This document shows positions 7,272 through 14,369 of a DNA stretch of 15,570 nt, in pieces. The position numbers were made by a program, and so were the translations under genes. The stretch spans positions 1 to 15,570 of the forward strand of contig JAWXUG010000020.1 in NCBI GenBank assembly GCA_044432885.1. The letters run 5' to 3'. Within the stretch, counting starts at the first letter, position 1; every line of letters begins with the position of its first letter. This stretch comes from CAYJNO01 sp044432885 (GTDB lineage: Bacteria; Bacillota_I; Bacilli_A; Erysipelotrichales; Erysipelotrichaceae). Below the pieces are notes generated by a model. It searched no databases, was not told the DNA's origin, and worked only from the letters and a program-made list of their open reading frames with translations.

Positions 7272-7845
7272 TTAAATGCTCCAATAATAAGCATAATGCA
7301 TTATATCTATGACTAATTTTATTCTTTTTTACAGGGTCAATATTCGCTAAAGTCGTTTGCTCAGGTTCATAATAGAAAATTGGATCATAGCCAAAACCAT
7401 GTTCCCCTATAATTTCATGGGCGATCGTTCCTTCAATCGTTCCTGTAAATACGTATTCACTTTGGTCAGGATAACAAATTGCCATCGCACAAACAAATCG
7501 ACATGTTCGATCAGTATGTTGATTACACAGTTTGATGATATGCTCATTTTTCACTCTATAGGATGTATCATTTCCCATGTATCGTGCAGAATAAATGCCA
7601 GGTTCTTTATTTAAGCAATCCACTTCTAAACCTGAATCATCAGCTACGCAAATTCGATTCAATTTTTTGGCAAGATATCTCGCTTTTATTAAAGCGTTTT
7701 CTTCAAAGCTTGTGCCATTTTCAACAATTTCTTCGTCAATGCTTAAATCAAGCATACTTTTTACTTCAATATTCAATGGTGTTAACATTTCTTTAAATTC
7801 TTTTACTTTATGAGGATTACTTGTTGCAATATAAATTTCTTTCAT
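7264..7845 (-). CDS. rdgB: RdgB/HAM1-family XTP/dITP pyrophosphatase
   Basis: Hydrolyses non-canonical purine triphosphates (dITP, XTP, ITP) to monophosphates, keeping deaminated bases out of DNA and RNA. The 193-residue length is typical. Motifs seen: TSNPHK at 8-13 (phosphate binding), ENALIKA (about 49-55), the metal-binding ADDSGLEVD (68-76), PGIYSARY (82-89), FGYDPIF (about 151-157) and the C-terminal KNKISHR (about 173-179). The ATG at 7843-7845 has AGAGGT at 7851-7856. It is the first gene of the six-gene minus-strand operon and is divergent from the choline-kinase-like gene; the Bacillus homologue (ysnA) occupies the same kind of cluster with racE and ysnB. Confidence 0.95.
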   Translation of the reverse strand: MKEIYIATSNPHKVKEFKEMLTPLNIEVKSMLDLSIDEEIVENGTSFEENALIKARYLAKKLNRICVADDSGLEVDCLNKEPGIYSARYMGNDTSYRVKNEHIIKLCNQHTDRTCRFVCAMAICYPDQSEYVFTGTIEGTIAHEIIGEHGFGYDPIFYYEPEQTTLANIDPVKKNKISHRYNALCLLLEHLNA

Positions 7846-7865
7846 GGTTTACCTCTTTTTAACTA

Positions 7866-7895
7866 TGTTATAATGATAAGGGTGAAATTATGAAA
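7866..7895. promoter_or_regulatory. Overlapping divergent promoter region between rdgB and the kinase gene
   Basis: The 44-base gap holds a plus-strand extended -10, TGTTATAAT (7866-7874), lying only 15 bases before the kinase ATG, and a minus-strand TATAAC (7867-7872) suited to rdgB. Neither has a good -35. The two -10 elements overlap, so the transcripts would compete for polymerase. If the plus-strand element is used, the kinase mRNA has a very short leader of about 9 bases. Confidence 0.4.
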
Positions 7896-8723
7896 TATCA
7901 AGAATTTTTAAATCAGATTTTTAAACAAGAGGTCATTCTTGAATCTACTGGAAAAGGATTAACAAATCAAATTTATCGTACAACCGTTAATGATATCTCC
8001 TACATTGTGCGTATTCCGTATGAAAATGATGCTCAAATTATTAACCCTCTTCATGAAACGCAAATTTTATCTATTATAAAAAAATACCCTTTGGATGTCA
8101 AAGAATTTTATTATGATCCAATTACAAGAATTAGAATTACCTACTATGAGTCTGAGGTAGTTGATTTTCACGAATATACTGAAGATGATGCCTTAAAAAA
8201 AGTAGCGGAACTTCTTTCAATTCTACATCATATCCCTGTAACGATTGATTCAAAATTTTTACCAGTAGAGCGTTTGCTTTCTTATAAGAATCAAATAAAA
8301 AATCCAATATATGATTTATCATCTTATCAATACATTATTGATGATATAAAAAATATGAAGTCTTTTTTATGTATTTGTCATAATGATTTAGTAAGTGGCA
8401 ATATCTTGTTATCTAAAGAAAAACAATTTTTAATTGATTATGAATATGCCGGCCTAAATGACCCCTTGTTTGATATAATGAGTTTTATTACTGAAAACCA
8501 AATTGAAGATGAGCAGCAACGTACTCAATTTTATCAGTATTACTTTAAAGAAAACCCTAATCCATCAATAATGAAACAGCTTTTAGCGTATGAACGATTC
8601 CATAATTTATTATGGCTATATTGGGCAATGATGATGGCAGAAAATAGAGCTGATTCAATTTATTTAGAAATTGCCAATGATAAATATCAAGCACTTAAAA
8701 AAAGTGTCTTAAAGGAGGTCTAA
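7890..8723 (+). CDS. Choline/ethanolamine-kinase-like phosphotransferase (LicA/APH fold)
   Basis: A 277-residue cytosolic kinase of the aminoglycoside-phosphotransferase/choline-kinase fold. Near the N-terminus are a nucleotide-loop-like KGLTNQIYR (22-30) and YIVRIPYEN (38-46). The Brenner catalytic motif is CHNDLVSGNIL (163-173), with catalytic D166 and metal-binding N171. The metal-binding DYEYAGLNDPLFDI (183-196) is the version typical of choline kinases and LicA rather than antibiotic kinases, so a small amino-alcohol such as choline or ethanolamine is the best guess for substrate. It overlaps the next gene, a lipid kinase, by one base (TAATG), which suggests a joint role in phospholipid or teichoic-acid metabolism. 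No licC or licD genes are in the window to confirm phosphocholine decoration. RBS AAGGGTG lies at 7878-7884. Confidence 0.8.
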   Translation: MKYQEFLNQIFKQEVILESTGKGLTNQIYRTTVNDISYIVRIPYENDAQIINPLHETQILSIIKKYPLDVKEFYYDPITRIRITYYESEVVDFHEYTEDDALKKVAELLSILHHIPVTIDSKFLPVERLLSYKNQIKNPIYDLSSYQYIIDDIKNMKSFLCICHNDLVSGNILLSKEKQFLIDYEYAGLNDPLFDIMSFITENQIEDEQQRTQFYQYYFKENPNPSIMKQLLAYERFHNLLWLYWAMMMAENRADSIYLEIANDKYQALKKSVLKEV

Positions 8724-9619
8724 TGAAACATATTTTTATAGTAAATCCAACTGCTGGTAAATCAAAACCCGATGAAATAATCACAATGATTAATACTATT
8801 TGTACTACTCATAAAGTTGAGTATGAGATAATACAAACCAAATATCGAAAACACGCAACGATGATAGCATCATCCTTTACAACAAAAGATGACGTTACCC
8901 TTTATTGTGTAGGTGGTGATGGGACTTTAAGTGAAGTCTTAAATGGAATTGATCCTAAAGTACCTATGGCAGTGATTCCATGTGGATCAGGTAATGATTT
9001 TTACAAAATGTTTGAAGAGACTCCCTCACCTATAAAAACCATTATAGAAAATACGCTATTTGGATCTAACGCGCAAATTGATTGTGGAATGGCAAATCAA
9101 AAGCGTTTTATCAATTGCTTCTCTACAGGTTTAGATGCAGATGTAGCTGAACATGCACATCAAATGTTAAGAGAAAAAAAAGCAACTAAAAACATGGCCT
9201 ACATCAAAAGTGCACTTCTTCATGCATTAAAACCAAAAAAATTAGAATTAGTGATTACTTTGGATGAAGAAATAGTCGAACAAAATTGTTTATTGGTTGC
9301 AGTTATGAATGGACGATATTATGGAGGTGGATTTCAACCTGTCGAAAATCCTTCATTACAGGATGGACTTCTTGATGTCTGCGTGATCGATTTTATTAAA
9401 TCATCAAAAATCTTTCCTTTGCTCGCAAAGTTTTATCAAGGCAAACACACAAAATTAGATATATGCAAAATAAGACAAGCTAAAAAAATTACCATTGAGT
9501 CAAAAGATATGTTATTGATGCAATGTGATGGTGAAGCATTTTATACAAATAAAGTTGAGCTTTCATGTATGAAACACCAGCAAACCCTACGTATACCAAG
9601 TCATATAAATTACAATTAA
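8723..9619 (+). CDS. Diacylglycerol-kinase-family lipid kinase (DagK/YegS/BmrU type)
   Basis: A 298-residue soluble lipid kinase of the DAGK catalytic family. In Gram-positives the best-known member, DgkB (YerQ), rephosphorylates diacylglycerol left over from lipoteichoic-acid synthesis. Visible motifs: IVNPTAGK (6-13), the nucleotide-binding GGDGTLSEVLNG (64-75), IPCGSGNDF (85-93), the structural-metal segment LQDGLLDV (about 212-219) and the late QCDGEAF (about 266-272). Both the YegS-like and DgkB-like groups share these, so substrate specificity cannot be read from sequence alone. A perfect AAAGGAGGT (8711-8719) sits inside the end of the preceding kinase gene, and the ATG overlaps its stop as TAATG, indicating one operon with strong translation of this second gene. 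Confidence 0.92.
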   Translation: MKHIFIVNPTAGKSKPDEIITMINTICTTHKVEYEIIQTKYRKHATMIASSFTTKDDVTLYCVGGDGTLSEVLNGIDPKVPMAVIPCGSGNDFYKMFEETPSPIKTIIENTLFGSNAQIDCGMANQKRFINCFSTGLDADVAEHAHQMLREKKATKNMAYIKSALLHALKPKKLELVITLDEEIVEQNCLLVAVMNGRYYGGGFQPVENPSLQDGLLDVCVIDFIKSSKIFPLLAKFYQGKHTKLDICKIRQAKKITIESKDMLLMQCDGEAFYTNKVELSCMKHQQTLRIPSHINYN

Positions 9620-9630
9620 TCATTATTAAA

Positions 9631-9706
9631 ATGTGAAATGTAAAAATGTAAAATAAATGTTAAATTTATTAAATCTATATTAAATATTTGTAAATTTTGT
9701 TAAAAT
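9631..9706 (+). promoter_or_regulatory. Putative PhoP-type operator and promoter of the phosphate transporter
   Basis: This gap region has repeated (A/T)TGT(n)AA units starting at 9631, 9638, 9646, 9657, 9688 and 9697. It also carries a TTAAAT/GTAAAT/TTAAAA series at 9660, 9669, 9680, 9690 and 9700, spaced 9-11 bases, about one helical turn. It ends in an extended -10, TGTTAAAAT (9698-9706), with no recognisable -35 (the -35 position reads TATTAA). B. subtilis PhoP binds TTAACA-like hexamers at about 11-base spacing in such positions. The gene it precedes is a phosphate transporter, so phosphate-starvation control is likely but inferred. Confidence 0.45.
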
Positions 9707-9728
9707 AAAAAAGTTAAGGGGATGAATT

Positions 9729-11368
9729 ATGAATTTAGCATGGGAAGCCATATTAGGCGGATTTGGATTATTTATTTTTGGTATTAAGTTTATGGGAGAT
9801 GGCCTAAAGAGTGTTGCAGGTGATAAGTTAAGAGACTTTATTGATAAATACACTTCAAAACCATTAAATGCCGTTATTATAGGTGCAATCATTACAGTAC
9901 TTATTCAATCAAGTAGTGCAACTACAGCGATTACAATTGGGCTTGTACGTGCGAGTTTAATGAAACTTGAACAAGCTGCAGGTATCGTTATGGGGGCTAA
10001 TATTGGAACAACGGTTACAAGTTTTTTAATAAGTTTGAAAATTGAAGAGTATGCCTTATTTTTTGTATTTATAGGTGCCTTATTTCTTGTGTTTGGAACA
10101 AGAAAAAAATACCGCTATATTGGCGAGATAGTTTTAGGGTTCGGCGTTTTGTTCTATGGGTTGAGTATTATGGGAGATGCGCTAAAACAATTAAAAGATG
10201 TTCCGGAATTTATTGCATTTGCTGAAACAATGGCTGAAGTCCCTATCTTAGGATTAGTTGCCGGTACAGTAATGACTGCATTAATACAAAGTTCTAGTGC
10301 AGCAATTGGGGTAATTCAAAAAATCTATGAATCAGGTACATTGAGCTTTATGGCTGTATTACCATTTGTCTTCGGTTCAAATATTGGAACAACAATCACC
10401 GGGATTATGGCAGCATTGGGAGGGTCTTCTGCGGCGAAACGTACTGCAGCTATACATACCTTATTTAATGTAATCGGAACAATAATGGGAATGATTTGTT
10501 TGGTTCCCTTTGCGAATTTTATAATAAAATTATCGACTACATACGAAATCGATGCAATGATGCAAATTGCTATAGCTCACATTATATTTAATATTGTTAC
10601 TACGATTATATTCTTTCCATTCCTTGGAAAAATGTGTGACTTTGTTAAGAAGGTCATCCCTGGTAGTCAGACAGATCGTATTGATGTCAATATAGATACA
10701 TTAGATGAAAATCTACCTCATCAATTACCATCAGGAGCACTTGAAGTAAGTGAGCAAGCAATTATCAAAATGACCAATGTTGTTAACGATGCACTTATTT
10801 TATCTAGAGATTATTTTAGAAATAAAAAACCAACATCTGAAGATAAAGAGCTTGTTATGCAACAAGAAAGTCTAATCAATAGCCTAGATAAAAAAATTAC
10901 AAAATACTTAATGTTAATTTCTAAAGAGAATTTGACGGATCGCGAAGCTGCAGAATACACCTTGGATCTTGAAGTAATTAAGAATCTTGAACGTATAGGT
11001 GATTTATCTGTAAATATTGTTGAATTCTTTGAAATGGTATACNNNNNNNNNNGGATGCTAAAGATGAAATAGAAAAAATGTTAAGTCTACTCATTTCTAT
11101 GTTGAATGATGCATTAACTGTATACATGACTCATGATTATGCAATGTATGAAAAAGTAATGCAAGATGAAAATTATATGGATTTACTTGAATATGAAGCA
11201 CGACAAAACCATTTCAAACGTATAGCAAGTGAAAAATGTTCAGCATCTGTTGCTGGATCTGTATATTGCGATATTTTAGGTAATATTGAACGTATGGGAG
11301 ATCACACTTGTAATATTGTTAGAAAAGTTGTCAAAAAATTAGAAATTGCTAATCCTAATCAAGAATAA
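9729..11368 (+). CDS. Na+/phosphate cotransporter family protein with PhoU-like C-terminal domain (interrupted by N gap)
   Basis: Membrane protein of the Na/Pi-cotransporter (PNaS, NptA-like) family, importing phosphate with sodium. The first part (about 1-310) contains the two inverted repeats, each with its QSSS motif (QSSSATT from 60, QSSSAAIG from 187) and the paired GANIGTT (89-95) and GSNIGTT (216-222), set in about eight to ten hydrophobic segments. From about 335 on it is a helical PhoU-like regulatory tail, including LERIGDLSVNIVEF and the later NIERMGDHTCNIV. Ten Ns at 11043-11052 break the frame: codons before the gap end at 11042, those after resume at 11054 (DAKDEIEKMLSLL), so the true missing length must be 2 modulo 3, not 10. 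The gene is probably intact at about 545-560 residues. RBS AAGGGG is at 9716-9721. Confidence 0.92.
11043..11052. other. Assembly gap (10 Ns) inside the transporter gene
   Basis: Ten unknown bases of placeholder type. Both flanks encode the same PhoU-like domain in different nominal frames, which is best explained by a wrong gap size rather than a real frameshift. Confidence 0.95.
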
Positions 11369-11371
11369 TGA

Positions 11372-11396
11372 AAGCGCTCAACGGCGCTTCTTTTTT
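11372..11396 (+). terminator. Intrinsic terminator of the phosphate transporter gene
   Basis: AAGCGC (11372-11377) and GCGCTT (11384-11389) enclose a six-base loop and are followed by a C and six Ts, starting four bases after the stop. It lies between two convergent genes; on the minus strand only a weak TTTC follows the stem, so it serves the sulfatase transcript less well. Confidence 0.8.
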
Positions 11397-11398
11397 AG

Positions 11399-12898
11399 TT
11401 AGTTGAAATTTACTTTCTTTCTTCGTGTAGCTTCTTTCATGGTTAACCCTGTATCATAATCCAATTGTCTTTCTTCATTCATTTCATTTTCTTTTTGCCT
11501 TGTATAACCATCATTATGCCATGTGTTTATTTTATCCTTTCTCCAAGGACGTACTGCCCATTGATAGCCACGATATAAATCACGTGTTTCATTCATATGG
11601 TTTAATAATTGATCATGAAGATTATTTCTAATTTCAGAATATGAGTCATCATATATTAAATTTGTTACTTCATCAGGGTCATTTTTCAGGTCATAAAATT
11701 CATCAGAATCTAATAAATGAATCACTAACTTGTAGCGTTCACTAATAATTCCTCTCATCATTTGTAAACCACCAAATCCGTCATGGTCAACTTCATAGCG
11801 AGTAAATTCAATATATACAGCATCATTTACATGTACGCTTGTATCATAGATTTGCTTAAGAATGCTCCTACCTTCTAAAGTTTTAGGGAGTTGTAAACCC
11901 ATATAATCAAGAACAGTAGGCACGATGTCTATATGAGATGCCGGTTCATAAACAACCTTGTTTATTTCTCCACCGCGAATAATAAGTGGAATATTGGCTA
12001 CTTCTTTATAGGCTGTTGCGTTTTTCATATTTAATCTATGTGCATTCAACATATCTCCGTGATCTGATGTAAAGATGACTATGGCGTTAGGGCATGATTG
12101 ATTGATTAAAGATAGTACCCTTCCTATTTCATCATCTACAAAGGAGTTACACCCCAAAAATAAGGATAAATCTTTGGAAGAAGTTCTTAATTCATCTGAA
12201 GTTTTATTAAGGTTGTTTCCAGCCCATAAACGTTGCATTAGTGGTTTATTCTCTAAATTATCACTGAATACAGGACTATCTTTAAATGTAAAGCCATCAT
12301 ACATTGTATTAAATGGTTTAGGACATAAACTTGGACCATGTGGTTCATCATATGACAAACAAAAGAAGAAATCTTCATCTTGATATTTATTTAAAAAAGA
12401 TAAGGCTTTATTTGTACAACGATGCGCATACGTAAAAGATGCGTCCATATCTTCGTGATAGGAAGTATCAGACTTTCTAGACAACACTCTTTCCTCATCA
12501 CTCAATTCATCAAGATAACATTTCATATCATACCAATATTCATTATCCCAACCATCTGGGCATTTTCCTAGTCCAAAATAGTCACCACCATCAAGATGCC
12601 ATTTCCCAACGTAACCACAATGAATACCATGTTTTGTAAGTCTTTGCCCAAGTGTTTTTACATTACTAGCCATCGCAATACTATTGGTAACCATACCGTT
12701 AGAATGCGGGAATAAACCTGTGAAAATGGCACTTCTAGCAGGACCACAAACAGGCTGACAACTATAAGCATTTTCATACCTTATCCCCTGTTGTGCTAAC
12801 AAGTCTAAATTGGGTGTAAACATTCGTTCATCACCATAGCATCCAAGCATGTCTTTTCTTGTGGTATCTGTCATAATTAAAATAACTTGTTTTTTCAT
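11399..12898 (-). CDS. Cys-type sulfatase (S1/arylsulfatase family)
   Basis: A 499-residue sulfatase of the alkaline-phosphatase superfamily, hydrolysing sulfate esters. The active-site signature CGPARSAIFTG starts at C51; its Cys must be oxidised to formylglycine, in anaerobes by a radical-SAM enzyme (anSME) that is not encoded in this window. Metal and sulfate ligands expected of the family are visible: D11 in MTDTTRKD, K99 and H101 in VGKWHLDG, H187 in DEPHGP, D279 and H280 in FTSDHGDML, and K292. No signal peptide is seen (start MKKQVILIMTDTT), so the protein looks cytoplasmic and would act on imported sulfated sugars. The substrate, perhaps a host glycan fragment, cannot be assigned. RBS AGAGGT is at 12904-12909. 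No sugar-degradation neighbours are present; it stands alone between the transporter and rplT. Confidence 0.93.
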   Translation of the reverse strand: MKKQVILIMTDTTRKDMLGCYGDERMFTPNLDLLAQQGIRYENAYSCQPVCGPARSAIFTGLFPHSNGMVTNSIAMASNVKTLGQRLTKHGIHCGYVGKWHLDGGDYFGLGKCPDGWDNEYWYDMKCYLDELSDEERVLSRKSDTSYHEDMDASFTYAHRCTNKALSFLNKYQDEDFFFCLSYDEPHGPSLCPKPFNTMYDGFTFKDSPVFSDNLENKPLMQRLWAGNNLNKTSDELRTSSKDLSLFLGCNSFVDDEIGRVLSLINQSCPNAIVIFTSDHGDMLNAHRLNMKNATAYKEVANIPLIIRGGEINKVVYEPASHIDIVPTVLDYMGLQLPKTLEGRSILKQIYDTSVHVNDAVYIEFTRYEVDHDGFGGLQMMRGIISERYKLVIHLLDSDEFYDLKNDPDEVTNLIYDDSYSEIRNNLHDQLLNHMNETRDLYRGYQWAVRPWRKDKINTWHNDGYTRQKENEMNEERQLDYDTGLTMKEATRRKKVNFN

Positions 12899-12918
12899 AT
12901 ATAACCTCTTCTAACTAT

Positions 12919-12947
12919 ATTATAAGATTAAATAGTAGGATTTTAAA
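12919..12947 (-). promoter_or_regulatory. Promoter of the sulfatase gene
   Basis: On the minus strand TTTAAA (12942-12947), a 17-base spacer and a perfect TATAAT (12919-12924), about 10 bases before the RBS. The -35 abuts the T-run of the rplT terminator, so the gene is a separate transcription unit. Confidence 0.55.
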
Positions 12948-12969
12948 TAAAAAATGACCCGAAGGTCAT
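12948..12969 (-). terminator. Intrinsic terminator of the infC-rpmI-rplT operon
   Basis: On the minus strand ATGACC-TTCG-GGTCAT forms a stem closed by a stable TTCG tetraloop, followed by a run of Ts, a few bases after the rplT stop at 12975. Confidence 0.85.
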
Positions 12970-12974
12970 CTTAA

Positions 12975-13421
12975 TTATTCTGCAGCTTCAACTACTGGAG
13001 TTTCTACTGTTTCTTCAACTACTTTTTTTGCTTTTGTAGCTTTTGGTTTAGCTGGTTTATTTGCTTTTTCAATTGCTTTTTTAGCAGTATCTACAATTTT
13101 CTTAAATCCAGCTTCATCGCGAATAGCGATTTCACTTAACATTTTTCTATTAATTGATACTTTAGCTAATTTTAAACCATACATTAATTTTGAATAGCTA
13201 ATATCGTGCATTCTAGCTGCAGCATTGATACGAGCAATCCATAATTTACGCATTTCTCTTTTTAATTGTTTACGATCGATATAAGAATAACGAAGTGAAC
13301 GCATTACTTGTTCATTGGCTGTACGGTAAAGTAAGTGTTTTGAACCGAAATAACCTTTCGCTAACTTTAAGACCTTTTTACGTCTGTTACGTGTTGGTGT
13401 TGAACCTTTTACTCTTGGCAT
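12975..13421 (-). CDS. rplT: 50S ribosomal protein L20, with C-terminal extension
   Basis: Binds 23S rRNA early in 50S assembly and, in Firmicutes, represses its own operon through the leader RNA. Residues 1 to about 118 are a standard L20, opening MPRVKGSTPTRNRRKKVLK with the basic tail GYFGSKHLLYRTANEQVMRS, and a globular part ending near DTAKKAIEKA. The protein then goes on for about 30 residues, first Lys/Ala/Pro-rich (KPAKPKATKAKK), then acidic (VVEETVETPVVEAAE), to 148 in total. Family members are usually 115-120. The ATG at 13421 has AAGGAGGA at 13429-13436. It is the last gene of the operon, 19 bases after rpmI. Confidence 0.97.
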   Translation of the reverse strand: MPRVKGSTPTRNRRKKVLKLAKGYFGSKHLLYRTANEQVMRSLRYSYIDRKQLKREMRKLWIARINAAARMHDISYSKLMYGLKLAKVSINRKMLSEIAIRDEAGFKKIVDTAKKAIEKANKPAKPKATKAKKVVEETVETPVVEAAE

Positions 13422-13440
13422 TTTCTATTCCTCCTTCTTA

Positions 13441-13635
13441 CTAACCTTGTAATAAATCCTTGATACGTTTGTAATCGCTTTTTGAAACCATTCCTGATTT
13501 TCTTAATTGTACTTTTTGCTTATGTGTTTTGTTTGCAGCAAAGTGAGATGTATAAGCATGACCTCTTTTTAATTTACCAGTTCCTGTAACTTTTACACGT
13601 TTTGCTAATGTCTTTTTTGTTTTCATTTTAGGCAT
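13441..13635 (-). CDS. rpmI: 50S ribosomal protein L35
   Basis: Small basic protein of the large ribosomal subunit, 64 residues, the usual length. It begins MPKMKTKKTLAKRVKVTGTG and contains the characteristic KLKRGHAYTSHFAANKTHKQ region. I chose the ATG at 13633-13635, with AGGAGG at 13645-13650; a longer frame to 13677 would add 14 residues inside infC with no RBS and no counterpart in the family. It begins one base after the infC stop, and its RBS lies within the infC coding end, so translation is coupled. Confidence 0.97.
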   Translation of the reverse strand: MPKMKTKKTLAKRVKVTGTGKLKRGHAYTSHFAANKTHKQKVQLRKSGMVSKSDYKRIKDLLQG

Positions 13636-13636
13636 A

Positions 13637-14176
13637 TTATTTGTCCTCCTTATTTTTTTTCTTAGGTGATAATACAACAGACATTGTATTTCCCTCTAAT
13701 GATGGTCTTTTTTCTACATTTGAGACCTCAGATAATACTTCTACGAATTCGTTCATTACCCTTCTACCTACTTCAAGGCGAGTAATTAAACGTCCTCTAA
13801 ATCGCATATCAATCTTCACTTTCATACCATCTTCAAGCCATTTTCTTGATTGTTTAACCTTTGTATCGAAATCATGTTTATCGATCACTGGTGATAATCT
13901 TAATGGTTTTACCTCAGTTACATGTTGATTTCTCTTTGCTTCTTTGGCTTTCTTTTGTGATTCAAAACGATGTTTTCCATAGTCCAATATTTTACATACT
14001 GGTGGATTTCCGTTTGGTGCAACGCATAATAGATCAAGATTATTTTGGTAAGCAGCTTCTAAAGCTTCTCTACGCATCATAACACCTAATTGTTCTCCAT
14101 CGACACCAATAACCAAAACTTCTTTAAATCGAATATTCTCATTAACTAAGTCTTCAGACTGCATTCTTTTAGTAAT
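13637..14176 (-). CDS. infC: Translation initiation factor IF-3, probable ATT start
   Basis: Binds the 30S subunit, checks initiator tRNA pairing and prevents early 50S joining. The core is typical: the N-domain segment NENIRFKEVLVIGVDGEQLG, linker LDYGKHRFESQKK, and C-domain with RLSPVIDKHDFDTKVKQ and a KIDMRFRGRL-type stretch. Start choice matters. The upstream ATG at 14191 cannot be the start, because the Shine-Dalgarno GGAGGTG (14183-14189) begins inside it. Eight bases after GGAGG comes ATT (14174-14176) followed by ACT AAA, closely like the ATT-start infC genes of other bacteria; another ATT at 14177-14179 is five bases away. The ATG at 14164 is too distant. From 14176 the protein has 179 residues. 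ATT starts let IF-3 repress its own synthesis. Confidence 0.93.
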   Translation of the reverse strand: MTKRMQSEDLVNENIRFKEVLVIGVDGEQLGVMMRREALEAAYQNNLDLLCVAPNGNPPVCKILDYGKHRFESQKKAKEAKRNQHVTEVKPLRLSPVIDKHDFDTKVKQSRKWLEDGMKVKIDMRFRGRLITRLEVGRRVMNEFVEVLSEVSNVEKRPSLEGNTMSVVLSPKKKNKEDK

Positions 14177-14182
14177 AATTGA

Positions 14183-14189
14183 CACCTCC
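14183..14189 (-). promoter_or_regulatory. Shine-Dalgarno site that sets the infC start
   Basis: GGAGGTG on the minus strand. Spacing to the ATT at 14174-14176 is eight bases and to the ATT at 14177-14179 five bases; the nearest downstream ATG (14164) is about 20 bases away. Confidence 0.8.
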
Positions 14190-14323
14190 ATTTTTCAAAA
14201 TAAAAAGCCGGATCCCTCCCGCTCTATGATTTCATTAATTAAAATTAATTCATCAGTAGCATATACCCAAGTCTTAGGACATCAGGTGAGAAGCGAGTTC
14301 TTCTTTCCACATCTTTTTATTAC
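14190..14323 (-). ncRNA. infC operon leader, candidate L20-leader regulatory RNA
   Basis: About 135 bases of untranslated leader on the minus strand from the predicted start near 14323. It holds a long hairpin pairing GTGG...GAAG with CTTC...CAC around AACTCG (about 14284-14311), a second AT-rich hairpin of ATTAATT/AATTAAT (about 14231-14248), and a terminator-like hairpin just before the infC RBS. Firmicutes infC-rpmI-rplT operons carry such a leader (the L20 leader), where excess L20 promotes premature termination. The position and hairpin order agree; the exact fold was not computed. Confidence 0.6.
14197..14226 (-). terminator. Attenuator-like terminator in the infC leader
   Basis: On the minus strand AGCGGGA pairs with TCCGGCT (14206-14223, one mismatch, loop GGGA), followed by TTTTTATTTT. 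It ends only about ten bases before the infC Shine-Dalgarno, so read-through must be regulated for the operon to be expressed. Confidence 0.6.
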
Positions 14324-14329
14324 TTGATT

Positions 14330-14358
14330 ATGATAGCATGATTCCATGAGTAAGTCAA
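14330..14358 (-). promoter_or_regulatory. Promoter of the infC-rpmI-rplT operon
   Basis: On the minus strand TTGACT (14353-14358), a 17-base spacer and TATCAT (14330-14335) with extended -10 TG two bases upstream of the hexamer. One of the best promoter matches in the window, as expected for ribosomal genes. Confidence 0.8.
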
Positions 14359-14369
14359 ATAATTATTTT

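Noticed and set aside
7112..7294. 60-residue minus-strand frame overlapping lit and rdgB
   Set aside because: Out-of-frame shadow of two conserved overlapping genes with no family resemblance.
7890..8723. Aminoglycoside resistance kinase
   Set aside because: The Brenner-type motif CHNDLVSGNIL and the following DYEYAGLNDPLFDI are choline-kinase-like, and the gene is coupled to a lipid kinase rather than to resistance or mobile genes.
11043..11077. A true frameshift or pseudogene in the phosphate transporter
   Set aside because: The break coincides exactly with ten Ns, and both sides continue the same domain with good codons; the gap size is simply arbitrary.
13636..13677. Longer L35 starting at 13677
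   Set aside because: Lies inside infC, lacks an RBS, and L35 always begins MPKMKT-like as at 13635.
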